Of a stretch of DNA of 64,000 nucleotides, positions 11,331 through 22,037 are shown piece by piece. The stretch covers positions 1,212,386,609 to 1,212,450,608 of the forward strand of contig OX336388.2 of assembly GCA_946902985.2 (NCBI GenBank). Reading direction: 5' to 3'. Each line of letters opens with the position of its first letter. Position 1 is the first letter of the stretch. The position numbers and the translations under genes were made by a program. This DNA is from Meconema thalassinum. Lineage: Eukaryota > Arthropoda > Insecta > Orthoptera > Tettigoniidae. The notes beneath the pieces were generated by a model, which was given only the letters and a program-made list of their open reading frames with translations, had not been told where the DNA came from and made no database searches.

Positions 11331-13192
11331 TTAGCCTACTTTCGATTTTTGCAAAAAATGAAAGTAGACCTATGAGATCACTACAGGGCGAAAAAAAGTG
11401 TGTCTGTCTGTGTGTATGTGTGTGTGAGTCTGTGTGTGTGTGTGTGTGTGTGTGTGAGTGTGTGTACTCTGAATGTCTGTCCCCCCCCCCCCCCCCCTAT
11501 CAATTCGAACACGGTGAGCGCAAATTGAACGAAATTTCACAAAGGTAGCACTAGCAAACGTCACCTCAGTGTCATGTTTTATATCGCCGCCATCTTGACG
11601 GAAACGTAATGGCGGCCACACAAATGTTCAAAGCGTAAATCAAATTACGACTAACCTAATCATCCGATCTCTACCAAATTTTGCAACAACATACCTTTAT
11701 GGGGGCAGCATCCTTTGACCAAACTAATAGGTCATCAGCCTAATAGTTTGCGGATGGTGGCCATCTTTGTGTCAAAATCGATTACCCCTATTAATTCGAA
11801 CACGGTGCAACCGAATGGAATGAAATTTGGTACAGAGGTAACACTAGCAAAGGGCACCCCAGTATCATGTTTTATATCCCCGCCATCTGGACGGAAACGT
11901 AATGGCGGCCACCCAAATGTTCAATGCTTAAATCAAATTACGACTAACCTAATCATCCGATCTCTACCAAATTTTGCAACAACATACCTTTATGGAGGAA
12001 GCATCCTTTGACAAATCTAATAGGTCATTAGCTTAATAGTTCGCGGATGGCGGCCATCTTTGTGTCAAAATCGATCACCCCTATTAATTCGAACACGGTG
12101 AAACCGAATGGAATGAGATTTGGTACAGAGGTGGCACTAGCAAAGGGCACCTCAGTGTCATGTTTTATATCGCCGCCATCTTGACGGAAACGTAATGGCG
12201 GCCACACAAATATTCAAAGCTTAAATCAAATTACGATTAACCTAATCATCCGATCTCTACCAAATTTTGCATCAACATACCATTATGGAGGGAGCATCCT
12301 TTGACCAAGCTAATAGGTCATTAGCCTAATATTTTGCGGATGGCGGCCATCTTTGTGTGAAAATCGATTCCCCCTATTAATTCGAACACGGTGAAACCGA
12401 ATGGAACGAAATTTGGTACAGAGGTAGCACTACAAAAGGCCACCTCAGTGTCATGTTTTATATCACCGCCATCTTGACGGAATCGTAATCGCGGCCACCC
12501 AAATGTTAAAGGCTAAAATGTAATTACGACCAACCTAATAACCTAGTCTCTACCAAATTTTGCAACAACAAATCTTTATGTGGGAAGCATATTCTGACCA
12601 AACTGCTAGATCATCAGCCCAATAGTTTGCAGATGGTGGCCAAGTATGTGTGCAAATCGATTCCCCCATTCAATTCAAACACGGTGAAACCGAATTGAAC
12701 GAAATTTGGTACAGAGGTAGCACTAGCAAAAGGCACCTCAGTGTAATGTTTTATATCGCCGCCATCTTGACGAAAACGGAATGACGGCCACCCAAATGTT
12801 AAAAGCTTAAATCAAATTTCGACCATCCTAATAATTTGATCTCTACCGGATTTTGCAACAACATGCCTTTTTGTTGAAAGCATCTTATGACTGACTACAA
12901 GGTCATCAGCCCGATAGTTTGCAAATAGCTGCCATGTATGTGTGCAAATCCATTCCCCAGATCAATTCAAACACGGTGAAACCGAATTGAATGATTTTTT
13001 TTTTTTTTTTACAGAGGTAGCACTAGCAAAGGGCACCTCATATTCATGTTTAATATCCCTATAGCACGTAGTATTTCAACAAGCTACTACAACCAACATT
13101 CAATTATACTCCTTGAAAAGGACAAAGAGTTATAACAATACCCATGCATTTAGGAGAAAGTAGAATATATGTTCTTTACTGAACATCTTGTT
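11331..13192 (+). mobile_element. HINE/DINE-1-like element type 1, full length
   Basis: Left end TTAGCCTACTTTC is part of a near-perfect 32-bp palindrome (CTACTTTC...GAAAGTAG around a T/A-rich centre). A GT/GTCT microsatellite (11398-11465) and a C run follow. The core is about five 292-bp tandem units; TTCRAACACGGTG landmarks start at 11504, 11795, 12088, 12381, 12674 and 12966. The right end has GAGAAAGTAGAATATATG, a hairpin ATGTTC-TTTACT-GAACAT and CTTGTT. This layout of subterminal inverted repeats, microsatellite, tandem core and 3' hairpin is that described for Helentron-associated non-autonomous repeats. No Rep/helicase coding is present. The class assignment is inference. Confidence 0.75.
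11504..12977 (+). repeat. 292-bp tandem core with GCCAT motifs
   Basis: Units are spaced 291, 293, 293, 293 and 292 bp. Most carry GCCGCCATCTTGACGG followed about 15 bp later by ATGGCGGCC, an 8-bp inverted pair. A second motif GCGGATGGCGGCCATCTTT lies about 170 bp further on. The last units are more diverged and contain a T-run at about 12992-13010. Confidence 0.9.
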
Positions 13193-13204
13193 GGAATATA
13201 AGAT

Positions 13205-14298
13205 ACTAGCGGACCCGTGTGAGAAATCTCGCATGTTCATAAACACACTTTCCCCAATAGGTTTTGCAAATCGAACACTTCTTACAAAAATTGATATTTA
13301 AGAAATTAGAATGCAATTTGTCACTGATAATGTCATTTGTGTGCTGAGTGTGCTGTATCACTCACCGGTTATTCGATATTTATGACATTATACTATTTGA
13401 GTACACATTCCTTTGATTTACTGTTTCTGAAATCCATGCAAAATGATAAAGGAAAGACCTCATAATGTTAAAATGACATGAAACAGGCGTCACAGCGACC
13501 AAAATGTATGGTGGACAGGAATTATGGAGCGTATTTTAATACATGAACTGTATCTTCAAATCGCACACTTTAAAGTCAGTTTTTAAAGAAATTATTGATT
13601 TTTATGGAATTAGAGTGCAATTCGTCACTGCTAATGTCTATTCTCTTTCATTTGAATGCTCATTTTCACGATCGGTCGCTTGTGAGCGCCGCAGAAAGGA
13701 TCAATACTACTGAAATAATATATATGATGATTGTCAGCCTTGGACGAGAATAACTACAAGTAGGATCGGACCATAAAGCTCATTGTTTTACCGTAAATAT
13801 AATTAAAAGCAGGTTTCACATCTCAGTGATCAATAGGAATACAACTATAAAATAGACTTCGTTAATGATACAACAATCCGCTTATAAACAGAAAATCAGG
13901 CAGTTGCAGTCGATTTTGAAATAAGGAACAATTGATTGCATAATCATCAACTTCTAAAGTCAATGCCTTGTCTACGCAACCATTGCTCACTGTCTTCAGC
14001 ACCTCGTTTCATTACACAGGAGGAACCATAATGAAGAGTTAGTGTGATGTCTTGCAGGAAAAGTTTTGCCGGTCGACCTCGGGCTTTCTTCCCTGTGATT
14101 TAGCTGACCGCAATACACTATTAAAGTTCATCAACAATTAGATAACTCCACAATTATTATAGGTATGATTTTTGAAGCCGGGAGGCACAAATAAAAAATA
14201 GTTCACGATTTCTGCTCGGGCGTCAAGGAATAGTTTGCTCAGCATCCAGCAATAATGGCGTATTCCAGTAGCCATTCACTCAACATTTGCTCCTTCAT
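13205..14298. other. Family 'P' start and anonymous sequence
   Basis: ACTAGCGGACCCGTGTGAG at 13205 matches the start of other copies (minus at about 19586, plus at 32991). The remaining sequence is AT-rich with no recognised frame; its 3' boundary cannot be placed. Confidence 0.4.
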
Positions 14299-14306
14299 CA
14301 CCTCTT

Positions 14307-14823
14307 GAGCGGCTTCGGTGACGTAGTCGGTAGCATGTTGAGCTTCTATGCCCAAGATAGCGGGTTCAAACCCGGCCGAAGCCGTCGGATTTTTTAAGAG
14401 CGTTAAAAATCCCTCAGTATGTCTTCCTTCGGAGGGGAAGTAAAGCCGGCGGTCCCATGTCATAGATTTATGGCATGTTAAAGAACCTTCCACTAATTGC
14501 ACCTGTGTGAAGCTAAATTGGATAGATTAAGAATGTAAACAACGCTCTTAGGTTTCTATGTTCGTTGCCAAGAGCCGACTGAGGTGGCGTCTGGTAGCTA
14601 AGTTCTGAACTTGGCCTAGTAGTCGTTGACGGTGGCGCTTGGCGGCAAAAGTAGGAACTATTTGAAAAATTCTACGTTGCAGTACTTAAATTACAAAACA
14701 GATACACACACTAATACAGTCATCACAATAAACACCGGTTATCGGACAGATTCTACACACACCCAAAGTACACGGGGCTACATGACCACGTTGTCGCAGC
14801 CCCTAAACTTAAGAACCAACCAA
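14307..14823 (+). mobile_element. SINE-A, full length
   Basis: Best complete copy in the window. Its tRNA-like head has the B-box GGGTTCAAACCC. The middle block contains CCATGTCATAGATTTATGG. The shared tail ends GCAGCCCCTAAACTTAAG with CCAA repeats. CACCTCTT at 14299-14306 and 14824-14831 is the target-site duplication. Confidence 0.9.
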
Positions 14824-14894
14824 CACCTCTTCGTGTGCATCTAACGCTGTTTTGGGGACAAACAAACAAAAATATTTGTATTTGTTATTATTGC

Positions 14895-15175
14895 AGACAG
14901 TTGTAACTGTTGAAAATCAGCTCTTTGTTTAATTTTTCCACACTCGTAAGCAATGGTGTACTTGTGTTGAATGCTTTTTTAAATTCAGGCAGTTGACATC
15001 TGTTGATGATCTGCCCTTTTTATTTATTTGTCCTAACTCGTGGCCAATTTTGTACTTGTAGTTAGTGAGGCTCATCCATTCAGACGGTTTATATCCGTTG
15101 AAGATCAATTTTTGTTTAATTTGCCCACACTCGTGGCCAATACTGTACATGTAACATGTATTGAGTAAGGTTTTC
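14895..15175 (+). repeat. Three diverged 93-bp tandem units
   Basis: Landmarks (AGRCRGTT...GTTGAWGATC then CACTCGTGGCCAAT) start at about 14895, 14987 and 15082. An open minus-strand frame of 139 codons spans them, with repeated GHE-type residues, but it has no recognised domain. I treat it as a by-product of the repeat. Confidence 0.65.
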
Positions 15176-16099
15176 TCCCCACGTCTCGTTACCGTCGCGG
15201 AATTAGTCTGAACGCGAGAGACAATACCACGCGACCTCCTCCTAGCCACGCCCGTTCCTTGTGATCTGCAAGAGATACACTCACCCTCGTGTACTACTAG
15301 ACCTTCAACTCTACTTGTCGTGAACAGGATCTCCCGTATTTCCCACATTCTCTCTTATTTCTGTCATGTTTGTTCTCAAATCTGCCGTCTACCGAATATG
15401 AAAACAATGTCTGTAAAATATTTACAGCTTATTTCTTTCTTCGATATCGATGCCGAATTCTTCAAACAGAAAACAAAAGAAAGCAGTGTGAATAGGTCAT
15501 CAATGTCAATAATAGATTATTTTACAAGACACATGCAATTTAACTCTGATTATAATTCTTATGGAGAGATTCAAGAATAGCAGGTTCGTTATAGAATTTA
15601 TATATTCCTACCAAGTATTGTTCAATATTCTGATGTCAAATACAATCCAGATTTTGTCTCTTAGTGCTAGCCAAGCACAATATATGTGTAATATTGTCCA
15701 TACAACACATTGGAATATACTCTTAAATTATTTTTACATATGTAGTTGTTGCTTTTAGGCTGGCAAATACTATATGACAGTCCTTTAATTTACGGGTAAG
15801 TCTTTCCTTAATTACCTATCAAGTACGACATAAGTTAGTGTCAGATAATGATGTTTAGTGGTTCTCAAAATCTCCCGTCTTGGACTAAATGAGAAAGTAT
15901 AATATTTTGTGCCACTCTCTTTCATTATTTAAACCTCTGTTGAAAGACAAGCCGGTCAACATTGTATAATTACTTTCTCATCCAATCATCAAGTTTAGAA
16001 TTGCCTGACATCTCAGTGTCACCCACGATACTCAAATTCACACTACCAAAACTAGTTATCGATGCATCATGATTTCTTTTATTACTTCCGAACATGATT
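15176..16099. other. No gene recognised
   Basis: Short frames of 65-86 codons lack recognisable features; AT-rich. Confidence 0.5.
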
Positions 16100-16506
16100 G
16101 GTTGGTTGGTTCCTCAGTTTAGGGGCTGCGACAACGCGGTCATGTAGCCCCGTGTACTTTGGGTGTGTGTAGAATCTGTCTGATAACCGGTGATAATTGT
16201 GATGGCTGTATTAGTGGGTGTTATCTGTAATTCAGGTAAGGACACCAGACAATCAATTTCAAGTAGTTCCTACTTTTGCTACCAGATGCTACCGTCAACG
16301 ACACCTATCTGTGAACCTGGCTACTAGATACCACTGCAACTGGCACCTGGTCGCGAACGTTGGAACTGATAGAGCGTAAATCGAATCTAATCTACAAATT
16401 GATCTTCACACAATTGCAGTTAGAGGAAGGTGTTTTACATGCCATAAATCTATGACATGGGCCCACCGGCTATACTTCCCCTCCGAAGGAAGGCATACAG
16501 AGGCTA
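16100..16506 (-). mobile_element. SINE-A, 5'-truncated
   Basis: Starts at its tail (GGTTGGTTGG, CCTCAGTTTAGGGGCTGCG) and ends after CTCCGAAGGAAGGCATAC, so the tRNA-like head is missing. GAACATGATT (16090) and GAAGATGATT (16507-16516) form a 10-bp target-site duplication with one mismatch. Confidence 0.8.
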
Positions 16507-16638
16507 GAAGATGATTTTAACTGTTAAATCAACACTATTGTTTAACACACAATAACTTGTATATTGATACGAAATTAATCATATTTAAATTGGGTCCTTA
16601 TTGACAACTAATTCATTTAAATACCAACTGCCGCCAGA

Positions 16639-16753
16639 AGTCAATAAAATAAATTACTATGAGATATTTAATGAACTAGTTTCGACCACGTTAATGTCTT
16701 CATCAGCATTATCTTAAGAAACAATTGATAATTGCGAGTTTATTAGTGTATTA
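16639..16753 (-). mobile_element. Penelope-like terminal repeat, left inverted arm
   Basis: About 115 bp that recur in reverse complement at 19115-19226. The minus strand reads CTGATGA (16700-16706 on plus) followed after 16 nt by GAAAC (16679-16683 on plus). This is the order of the conserved hammerhead-ribozyme core. Such motifs are known in terminal repeats of Penelope-like retroelements. Assignment is inference; no reverse transcriptase lies between the arms. Confidence 0.5.
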
Positions 16754-17190
16754 AGTGGCGTCGTCGTCTTTGGAAAGGAGAACACTGTATATTTACAAAA
16801 AATAATTAGAAAAAAATACAGCATTTGCCTTAGAAGAAACAAACTGTTACCTCTTTCTTTGTTAATGTCGACTTATTTGAATTTAAATTTTACAACCTGA
16901 TAAGTACCATCATTTATCCCTATGAAAATCAATTGCCATGCATTAGGCTCGCAAAATCTCGAAAACTATTGCTCCGATTTCACTGAAAATTTTACAATTT
17001 GTTCTCATTATGGCGGGCGGTGTTGATAAAGTGGTTTAAACGAAATCGAATAGGTCGGTTTGTATTAAATTAATTTAAATTACATAACCACACCAATATT
17101 GAATCTAATCACTTGACGGACAGATGGCGACATAGTGCATCCACTTCAATATCTTCTATGAGCAAAGAAATCATCCCATACTATAATTAA
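16754..17190. other. No gene recognised
   Basis: AT-rich interval between the inverted arm and the GCGGAT element; no supported frame. Confidence 0.5.
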
Positions 17191-18139
17191 AGCCCTGTGC
17201 GGATGCGGATATCCGCGGATAAACCCGCGGATATCCGCGACAATTTTCGCCATGTGGATATACTGTAGTTTGCATGGCTGTGCGGATAGCGGATAAGCTG
17301 CGGATAATTTTTAGAGTAAATTTGCGGATAGATTTTAGAATACAATGTCGAACTGGATTTTTTTTAAATAATTTTATTTTTTACTAAGATCTGGGTTTAT
17401 CACGTTTCTTGTTATTTCCCTATTTACTTTCGCTTGGATTGTATGAGAATAATAGAGAAGTGAGAGAAGCCAGTCATAGAAATACGGGGGCGTGGTGGCT
17501 CAGCGGTCTAGCTGTATGCCTCTCACCAAGGCGGTCCGGGTTCGATTCCCGGTCAATGCATGTGAGATTTTCGAAGTGAAATGCCATGTCCTGTGGTTCG
17601 GATTCCACGTAAAAAGGAGGTCCCGTGGCTCATGATCTCAAGATTAACGGTCACGTTAAACTACAAGCTTCCTTCCTTCGCTTCCTTCATAGAAATACTC
17701 CCAATTAGTGTTGACTTATGCCAAAAAAAAAGCCCTTTATACCTGCGCTTGCCTGCGTGGGTATATCCGACGACTAAGTAAGTGCTATAATTAGCCACCC
17801 GCTGTTTCACTTGCCGTTACTCAGAGGGATAAAACGCAGTCAACATTGACTTGCGATTCACACATAGCCTAGGACTCTAATTTTTCCTCAAATGTCTAAC
17901 TGTGTTGCATTAATACTTTACCTAATAAATTAAAAATGTAATTGCAATGTCAGCGGATTTGGATAACAAACGTGCGGATACGGATAAAAGTCTTGAGGTT
18001 GCGGGACGGATGCGGATAACAGTCGTGCGGATGCGGGGCGGATGCGGATAACAGTCGTGCGGATGCGGGGCGGATGCGGATACCAGTCGTGCGGATGCGG
18101 GGCGGATGCGGATAACGTTTTGTTTATCCGCGCAGGGCT
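17191..18139. mobile_element. TIR element with GCGGAT repeats
   Basis: AGCCCTGTGCGGAT at 17191-17204 is matched by ATCCGCGCAGGGCT at 18126-18139 (13 of 14 as inverted repeat). The left end carries two copies of the palindrome GCGGATATCCGC. The right end carries repeated TGCGGATGCGGGGCGGATGC units, about 30 bp apart, from about 18005 to 18115. The termini look hAT-like, but no 8-bp target duplication was found. No transposase is present, so it is non-autonomous. It is interrupted by SINE-F. Confidence 0.65.
17486..17686 (+). mobile_element. SINE-F, tRNA-like head intact
   Basis: The head reads GGGGGCGTGGTGGCTCAGCG (A-box) and CCGGGTTCGATTCCCGG, with a perfect 5-bp T-stem and 7-nt loop. A short body and a CTTCCTTC-type tail follow. 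TCATAGAAATAC at 17474-17485 and 17687-17698 is a perfect 12-bp target-site duplication. It lies within the GCGGAT element. Confidence 0.9.
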
Positions 18140-18219
18140 CTAAATCCCTAAATACGTACAATAAAATAATACGTAACCGAACAGAATCGATGTACTCTAT
18201 AATCCAATTACAGCGTATT

Positions 18220-18321
18220 GAAATGAAAAATGAAAATCCACAGCCTGCTTCCAGTCTCCGACCGGGTCAGGAATGGAATGAATGAAGCCCCCATCTAGCG
18301 GCGAGGATATGAACTGTGCCG
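18220..18321 (-). mobile_element. SINE-E, 3' fragment
   Basis: Contains only the 3' end of SINE-E (GACCGGGTCAGGAATGGAAT, CCCCCATCTAGCGGCGAGG). AATTACAGCGTATT at 18206-18219 and 18322-18335 is a perfect 14-bp target-site duplication, so this is a 5'-truncated insertion rather than a later deletion. Confidence 0.92.
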
Positions 18322-18561
18322 AATTACAGCGTATTAAAGTATGTTATTATAATATTACATTTCACGTTCACGTTCACGTTTAGACCAACATCTCTAATGT
18401 GAGAACATACTACTAACGGAAAGGATGTCAATATTGTTAAGTTCTCAGGGTATGTTAGGTAGAATTGAGTTACTATGAAAGCAATTCTGTGTCGTTTTAC
18501 AGTGTCCATTACAATGCCAAGGTGAGGACAAGCTGCCATAGGTCGTCGAAGCCAGTCAAAT

Positions 18562-18873
18562 GTGCTGCCCGATACTTCACGTGCAAACCGCACTGATGAC
18601 CAACGTGCGACGGATAATGAAAATAGTCGTATTGGCATGTCCGACTTGCGTTCGAGAGCAACTGAAAATGAACGACAAGCGAATAGATTCAGAATGCAAC
18701 GAGTTCGTGAACATCAAACACAACGCCAGCGAGCACGACACAATGAACATGACCGATTGCGCCAACACGATGCTTCTGTGAACCTGGAACGTCAGTTGAC
18801 TGTATCAAAGGAGGAGCTCATTCTGCGTGTTTTTCCTATCGTAGTGCAGAATTTTATAAAACATAATTGGTGA
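18562..18873 (+). pseudogene. Arginine-rich frame, unassigned
   Basis: A 103-codon frame rich in Arg, Gln and Glu (for example RATENERQANRFRMQRVREH) ending in a segment that starts KEELILRVFP. Immediately downstream, 18875-18940 repeats this segment (TCAAAGGAGGAGCTC at about 18809 and 18875), so there is a tandem duplication of about 67 bp. Arg-rich stretches like this occur at the N-terminus of some Helitron proteins, but I see no Rep or helicase motif. It could be a transposon remnant or chance. Confidence 0.3.
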
Positions 18874-19114
18874 ATCAAAGGAGGAGCTCGTTCGGCGAGT
18901 TTTTCAGGAAGTAGCGCAGAACTTCAAAAACCAAGATATTTTATAGAAGAAATTTACAATTGAAACTCCACATATTCTCAATTATGGCACACATATGGCA
19001 TTCATACTGTCAGAAAATAATAGTTAAATGATTTTGTAACAGATATGATTTCCTAGTTTACTGTTTATTTTTATATACTTTTAAGGACTTTCCAAATTTG
19101 ATGATGCCACTAAA

Positions 19115-19226
19115 TACACTAATACACTCGCAATTATCAATTGTCTCTTAAGATTATGCCGATGAAGACCATAATGTGCTCGAAACTAGTTCAATAAACA
19201 TTCGCTAGTAACTTACTTTATTGACG
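19115..19226 (+). mobile_element. Penelope-like terminal repeat, right inverted arm
   Basis: Inverted counterpart of 16639-16753. It contains CCGATGA (19159-19165) and GAAAC (19182-19186), so the hammerhead-like core here has one substitution relative to the left arm. The two arms bound about 2.6 kb that now holds the GCGGAT element, two SINEs and the Arg-rich frame. Confidence 0.5.
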
Positions 19227-20183
19227 TTTGGTGGATTACTTTCAATGCCATCAGTATTTAATTGACATTATAACGTTTTACTCCGTCGTTTTGATCATTG
19301 TTGCTAATAACACACGTATCTTACAGTATCTTTGTTTATGAATACCACGCGGCTACTAGTATTGTATCCCCATGCGCGGGATGGCTCCCTTCTCATCGCT
19401 CTTTGTGAGTCTAGGATATTACAGTATGTCTTTGGTAATATTATGTGTTCAGTTAAGGACATTGTCGCTTGGTGTTCAATACTTAAATAATTAAATAACA
19501 ACTTCGAGTTCATAAAATGAGTTTCTGCTCACGTTTCATTGCCCGGTACGGTAAAGTGCGAAATTTTCACACGGACCTGCTAGTAATAATTACCGTAGCA
19601 CAGAAATTCAGCTTCCCAATATGAATTTACCAAGGTACATTTCAGATAATGCGTAATAAGTTGCCTCATTTTATCCTGTTTGACCACCATCAGGGTATAA
19701 TACAGTACCACTAAGTGCACAGTTGTCGATCTTCATTTGTTCATTCATCATTGTGTGGAGTGAAGGAAGGTATGTTTTGAGTATTCAGATCCTGAAATAT
19801 TATTCAAAAGTGCGGCACATTACATAGGAGAAAAAGTGGGTGACAGAGTGATAAAAACCAGGTGAAGACGTGTTTATGAATGGTTGCGGGAATACTCGAG
19901 ACTCGGTTCAGTTTACTCGCGCATCATTATAGTTCTGATCACTTTTACAAGAATGCGGTAGCCTTACGTCATCACCTGACATTTCAGTGCTAGGCTAGAA
20001 TTTGGTTCGCTAGATCGCGTCATCTCCCTCACTCCCACCCTCCCTATCTACAGGTTTCTCGCCTCACGGCTGAAAATGTAGGAATCACAATACAGCCCAC
20101 AGTTGGGACTTCTCGTTATGGTAGCTACCTGCATATTTCAATCTCAAGTCATTAGCTCTTCCCATAGTAACTGAAATCAGGAA
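19227..20183. other. Anonymous sequence with a family 'P' end
   Basis: On the minus strand, from about 19586 leftward, the sequence reads ACTAGCAGGTCCGTGTGAAA, matching the element starts at 13205 and 32991. Nothing else is supported. Confidence 0.45.
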
Positions 20184-20196
20184 TTAATTTATTTAT

Positions 20197-20693
20197 GGTT
20201 GGTTCGTTGGTTCTTAAGTTTAGGGGTTGCGACAACGCGGTCATGTAGCCCCGTGTACTTTGGGTGTGTGTAGAATCTGTCTGATAACCGGTGTTAATTG
20301 TGATGACTGTATTAGTGTGTGTTATCTGTCATTTTAATTTAAGTACTGCAACTTAGAATTTTTCAAATAGTTCCTACTTTTGCCGCCAAGCGCCACCGTC
20401 AACGACTACTAGGCTAAGTTCACAACTCAGCTGCTAGACGCCACCGCAGTCGGCTCTTGGCAACGAACTTAGAAACCTAAGAGCGTTGTTTACAATAACC
20501 TATCAAATTTAGCTTCACACAGGTGCAATTAGTGGAAGGTTCTTTAACATGCCATAAATCTATGACATGGGACCGCCGGCTTTACTTCCCCTCCGAAGGA
20601 AGGCATACTGAGGGATTTTTAACGCTCTTAAAAAATCCGACGGCTTCGGCCGGGTTTGAACCCGCTATCTTGGGCATAGAAGCTCAGCATGCT
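20197..20693 (-). mobile_element. SINE-A
   Basis: Nearly complete copy with its head at the right (GGGTTTGAACCCGC on plus) and tail at the left. TTAATTTATTTAT at 20184-20196 and 20694-20706 is a 13-bp target-site duplication. A few bases of the 5' end are missing. Confidence 0.9.
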
Positions 20694-20744
20694 TTAATTT
20701 ATTTATTTATTTAATTACAATTTTAATTCTAAATTTTTTGATTT

Positions 20745-21664
20745 TTAGCGTACTTTCGATGTTTGCAAAAAATTAAAGTAGACTTATGGGACCTACATGC
20801 TCCAAAAGTTGTCAGTCTGTCTGTTTGTGTATGTGTGAGTGTGTGTGTGATTGTGAATATCTGTCCCCCTATCAATTCAAACATGACGAAACAAAATTGA
20901 GCCAAATTTGGTACATAGCAAAGGACACCTCAGTGTCGTGTTTTATATCGCCGCCATCTGGACGGAAACGTACTAGCAGCCATCCAAATGTTCAAAGCTT
21001 AAATCAAATTACGACTAACCTAATCATCCGATCTCTACCAAATTTTGCAACAACATATATTCATAAGGCGAGCGTCTTGACTAAACCACAAGGTCATCAG
21101 CCCAATGGTTGGCAGATGGCGGCCATGTATGTGTGCAAATCGATTCTCCCTATCAATTCAAACACGGTAAAACCGAATTGAACGAAATTTGGTACAGAGG
21201 TAGCCCTAGTAAAGGGCACCTCAGTGTCATGTTTTATATCGCCGCCATCTTGACAAAAACGTAATGGTGGCCACCCAAATGTAAAAAGCTTAAATCAAAT
21301 TACGACCAACCTAATCATCTGATCTCTACCAAATTTTGCAACAAGCATTTTGCGAATCATCTTTTGACTGAACTTCAAGGTCATCAACCCAATAGTTTGC
21401 AGATAGTGGCCATGTATGTGTGCAAATCGATTCCCCATTTCAATTCAAACATGGTGAAACCGTAATGAATGATTTTTTTTTACAGAGGTAGCACAAGCAT
21501 AGGGCACCTCATATTCATGTTTAATATCCGTATAGAACGTTGTATTGCAACAAGCTACTACAACCAACATTCAATTATACTCTTTGAAAAGGACAAAGAG
21601 TTATAACAATACCCATGCATTTCGGAGAAAGTAGGCTGTATTTTCTTTACTGAACATCTTGTTT
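20745..21664 (+). mobile_element. HINE/DINE-1-like element type 1, two core units
   Basis: Left end TTAGCGTACTTTCGATG with palindrome, GTCT/GT microsatellite at 20812-20860, and core units with TTCAAACAYGRYG landmarks at 20876, 21157 and 21444. The right end is GAGAAAGTAGGCTGTAT followed by TTCTTTACTGAACATCTTGT. It is the short-core relative of 11331-13192. Confidence 0.75.
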
Positions 21665-21721
21665 TTAAAAATCTACATCAGTTAACAGATGTTAATAAAA
21701 TATAATAGTAAATGATTGTGC

Positions 21722-21885
21722 CCACGGCCGTCTCACTCCCAATACTAGCTCCAATCGCAAATACACACAGTAATGCAACCAATGGCGTCAGGAAGGGCAT
21801 CCGGCCTTAAATCCCCGGCCAAAACCAAAATGAGCCTGGTTGGCTCCGGCGACCCCAATTAATTGGGAAAAAGCCGAAGATTTTT
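21722..21885 (+). mobile_element. SINE-G, diverged copy
   Basis: Shares GGCGTCAGGAAGGGCATCCG, GGCTCCGGCGACCCC and AATTGGGAAAAAGCCGAAGA with the copy at 37889-38076. The tRNA-like head is not recognisable. Confidence 0.6.
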
Positions 21886-22037
21886 TTTAAACATCCAATT
21901 TTGTGTTATTTGACCAAAATAACAAAATGATCCTACATAGTGTATGTGCGCTAGCTGTTGGTGCTAGTTCCGGATAAAAAAAAGCTTTCGAATTTATTAT
22001 TGCGTAGAGAGCAAATGCTGAGCCCACACAATTCACA

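Noticed and set aside
14929..15348. 139-codon minus-strand frame with repeated GHE...GQI segments
   Set aside because: Considered as a zinc-finger relic, but the 93-bp spacing and missing Cys/His pairs do not fit C2H2 fingers.
17486..17570. Intact-looking tRNA gene
   Set aside because: The T-arm is perfect, but the sequence continues into a SINE body with a target-site duplication, so it is a SINE head.
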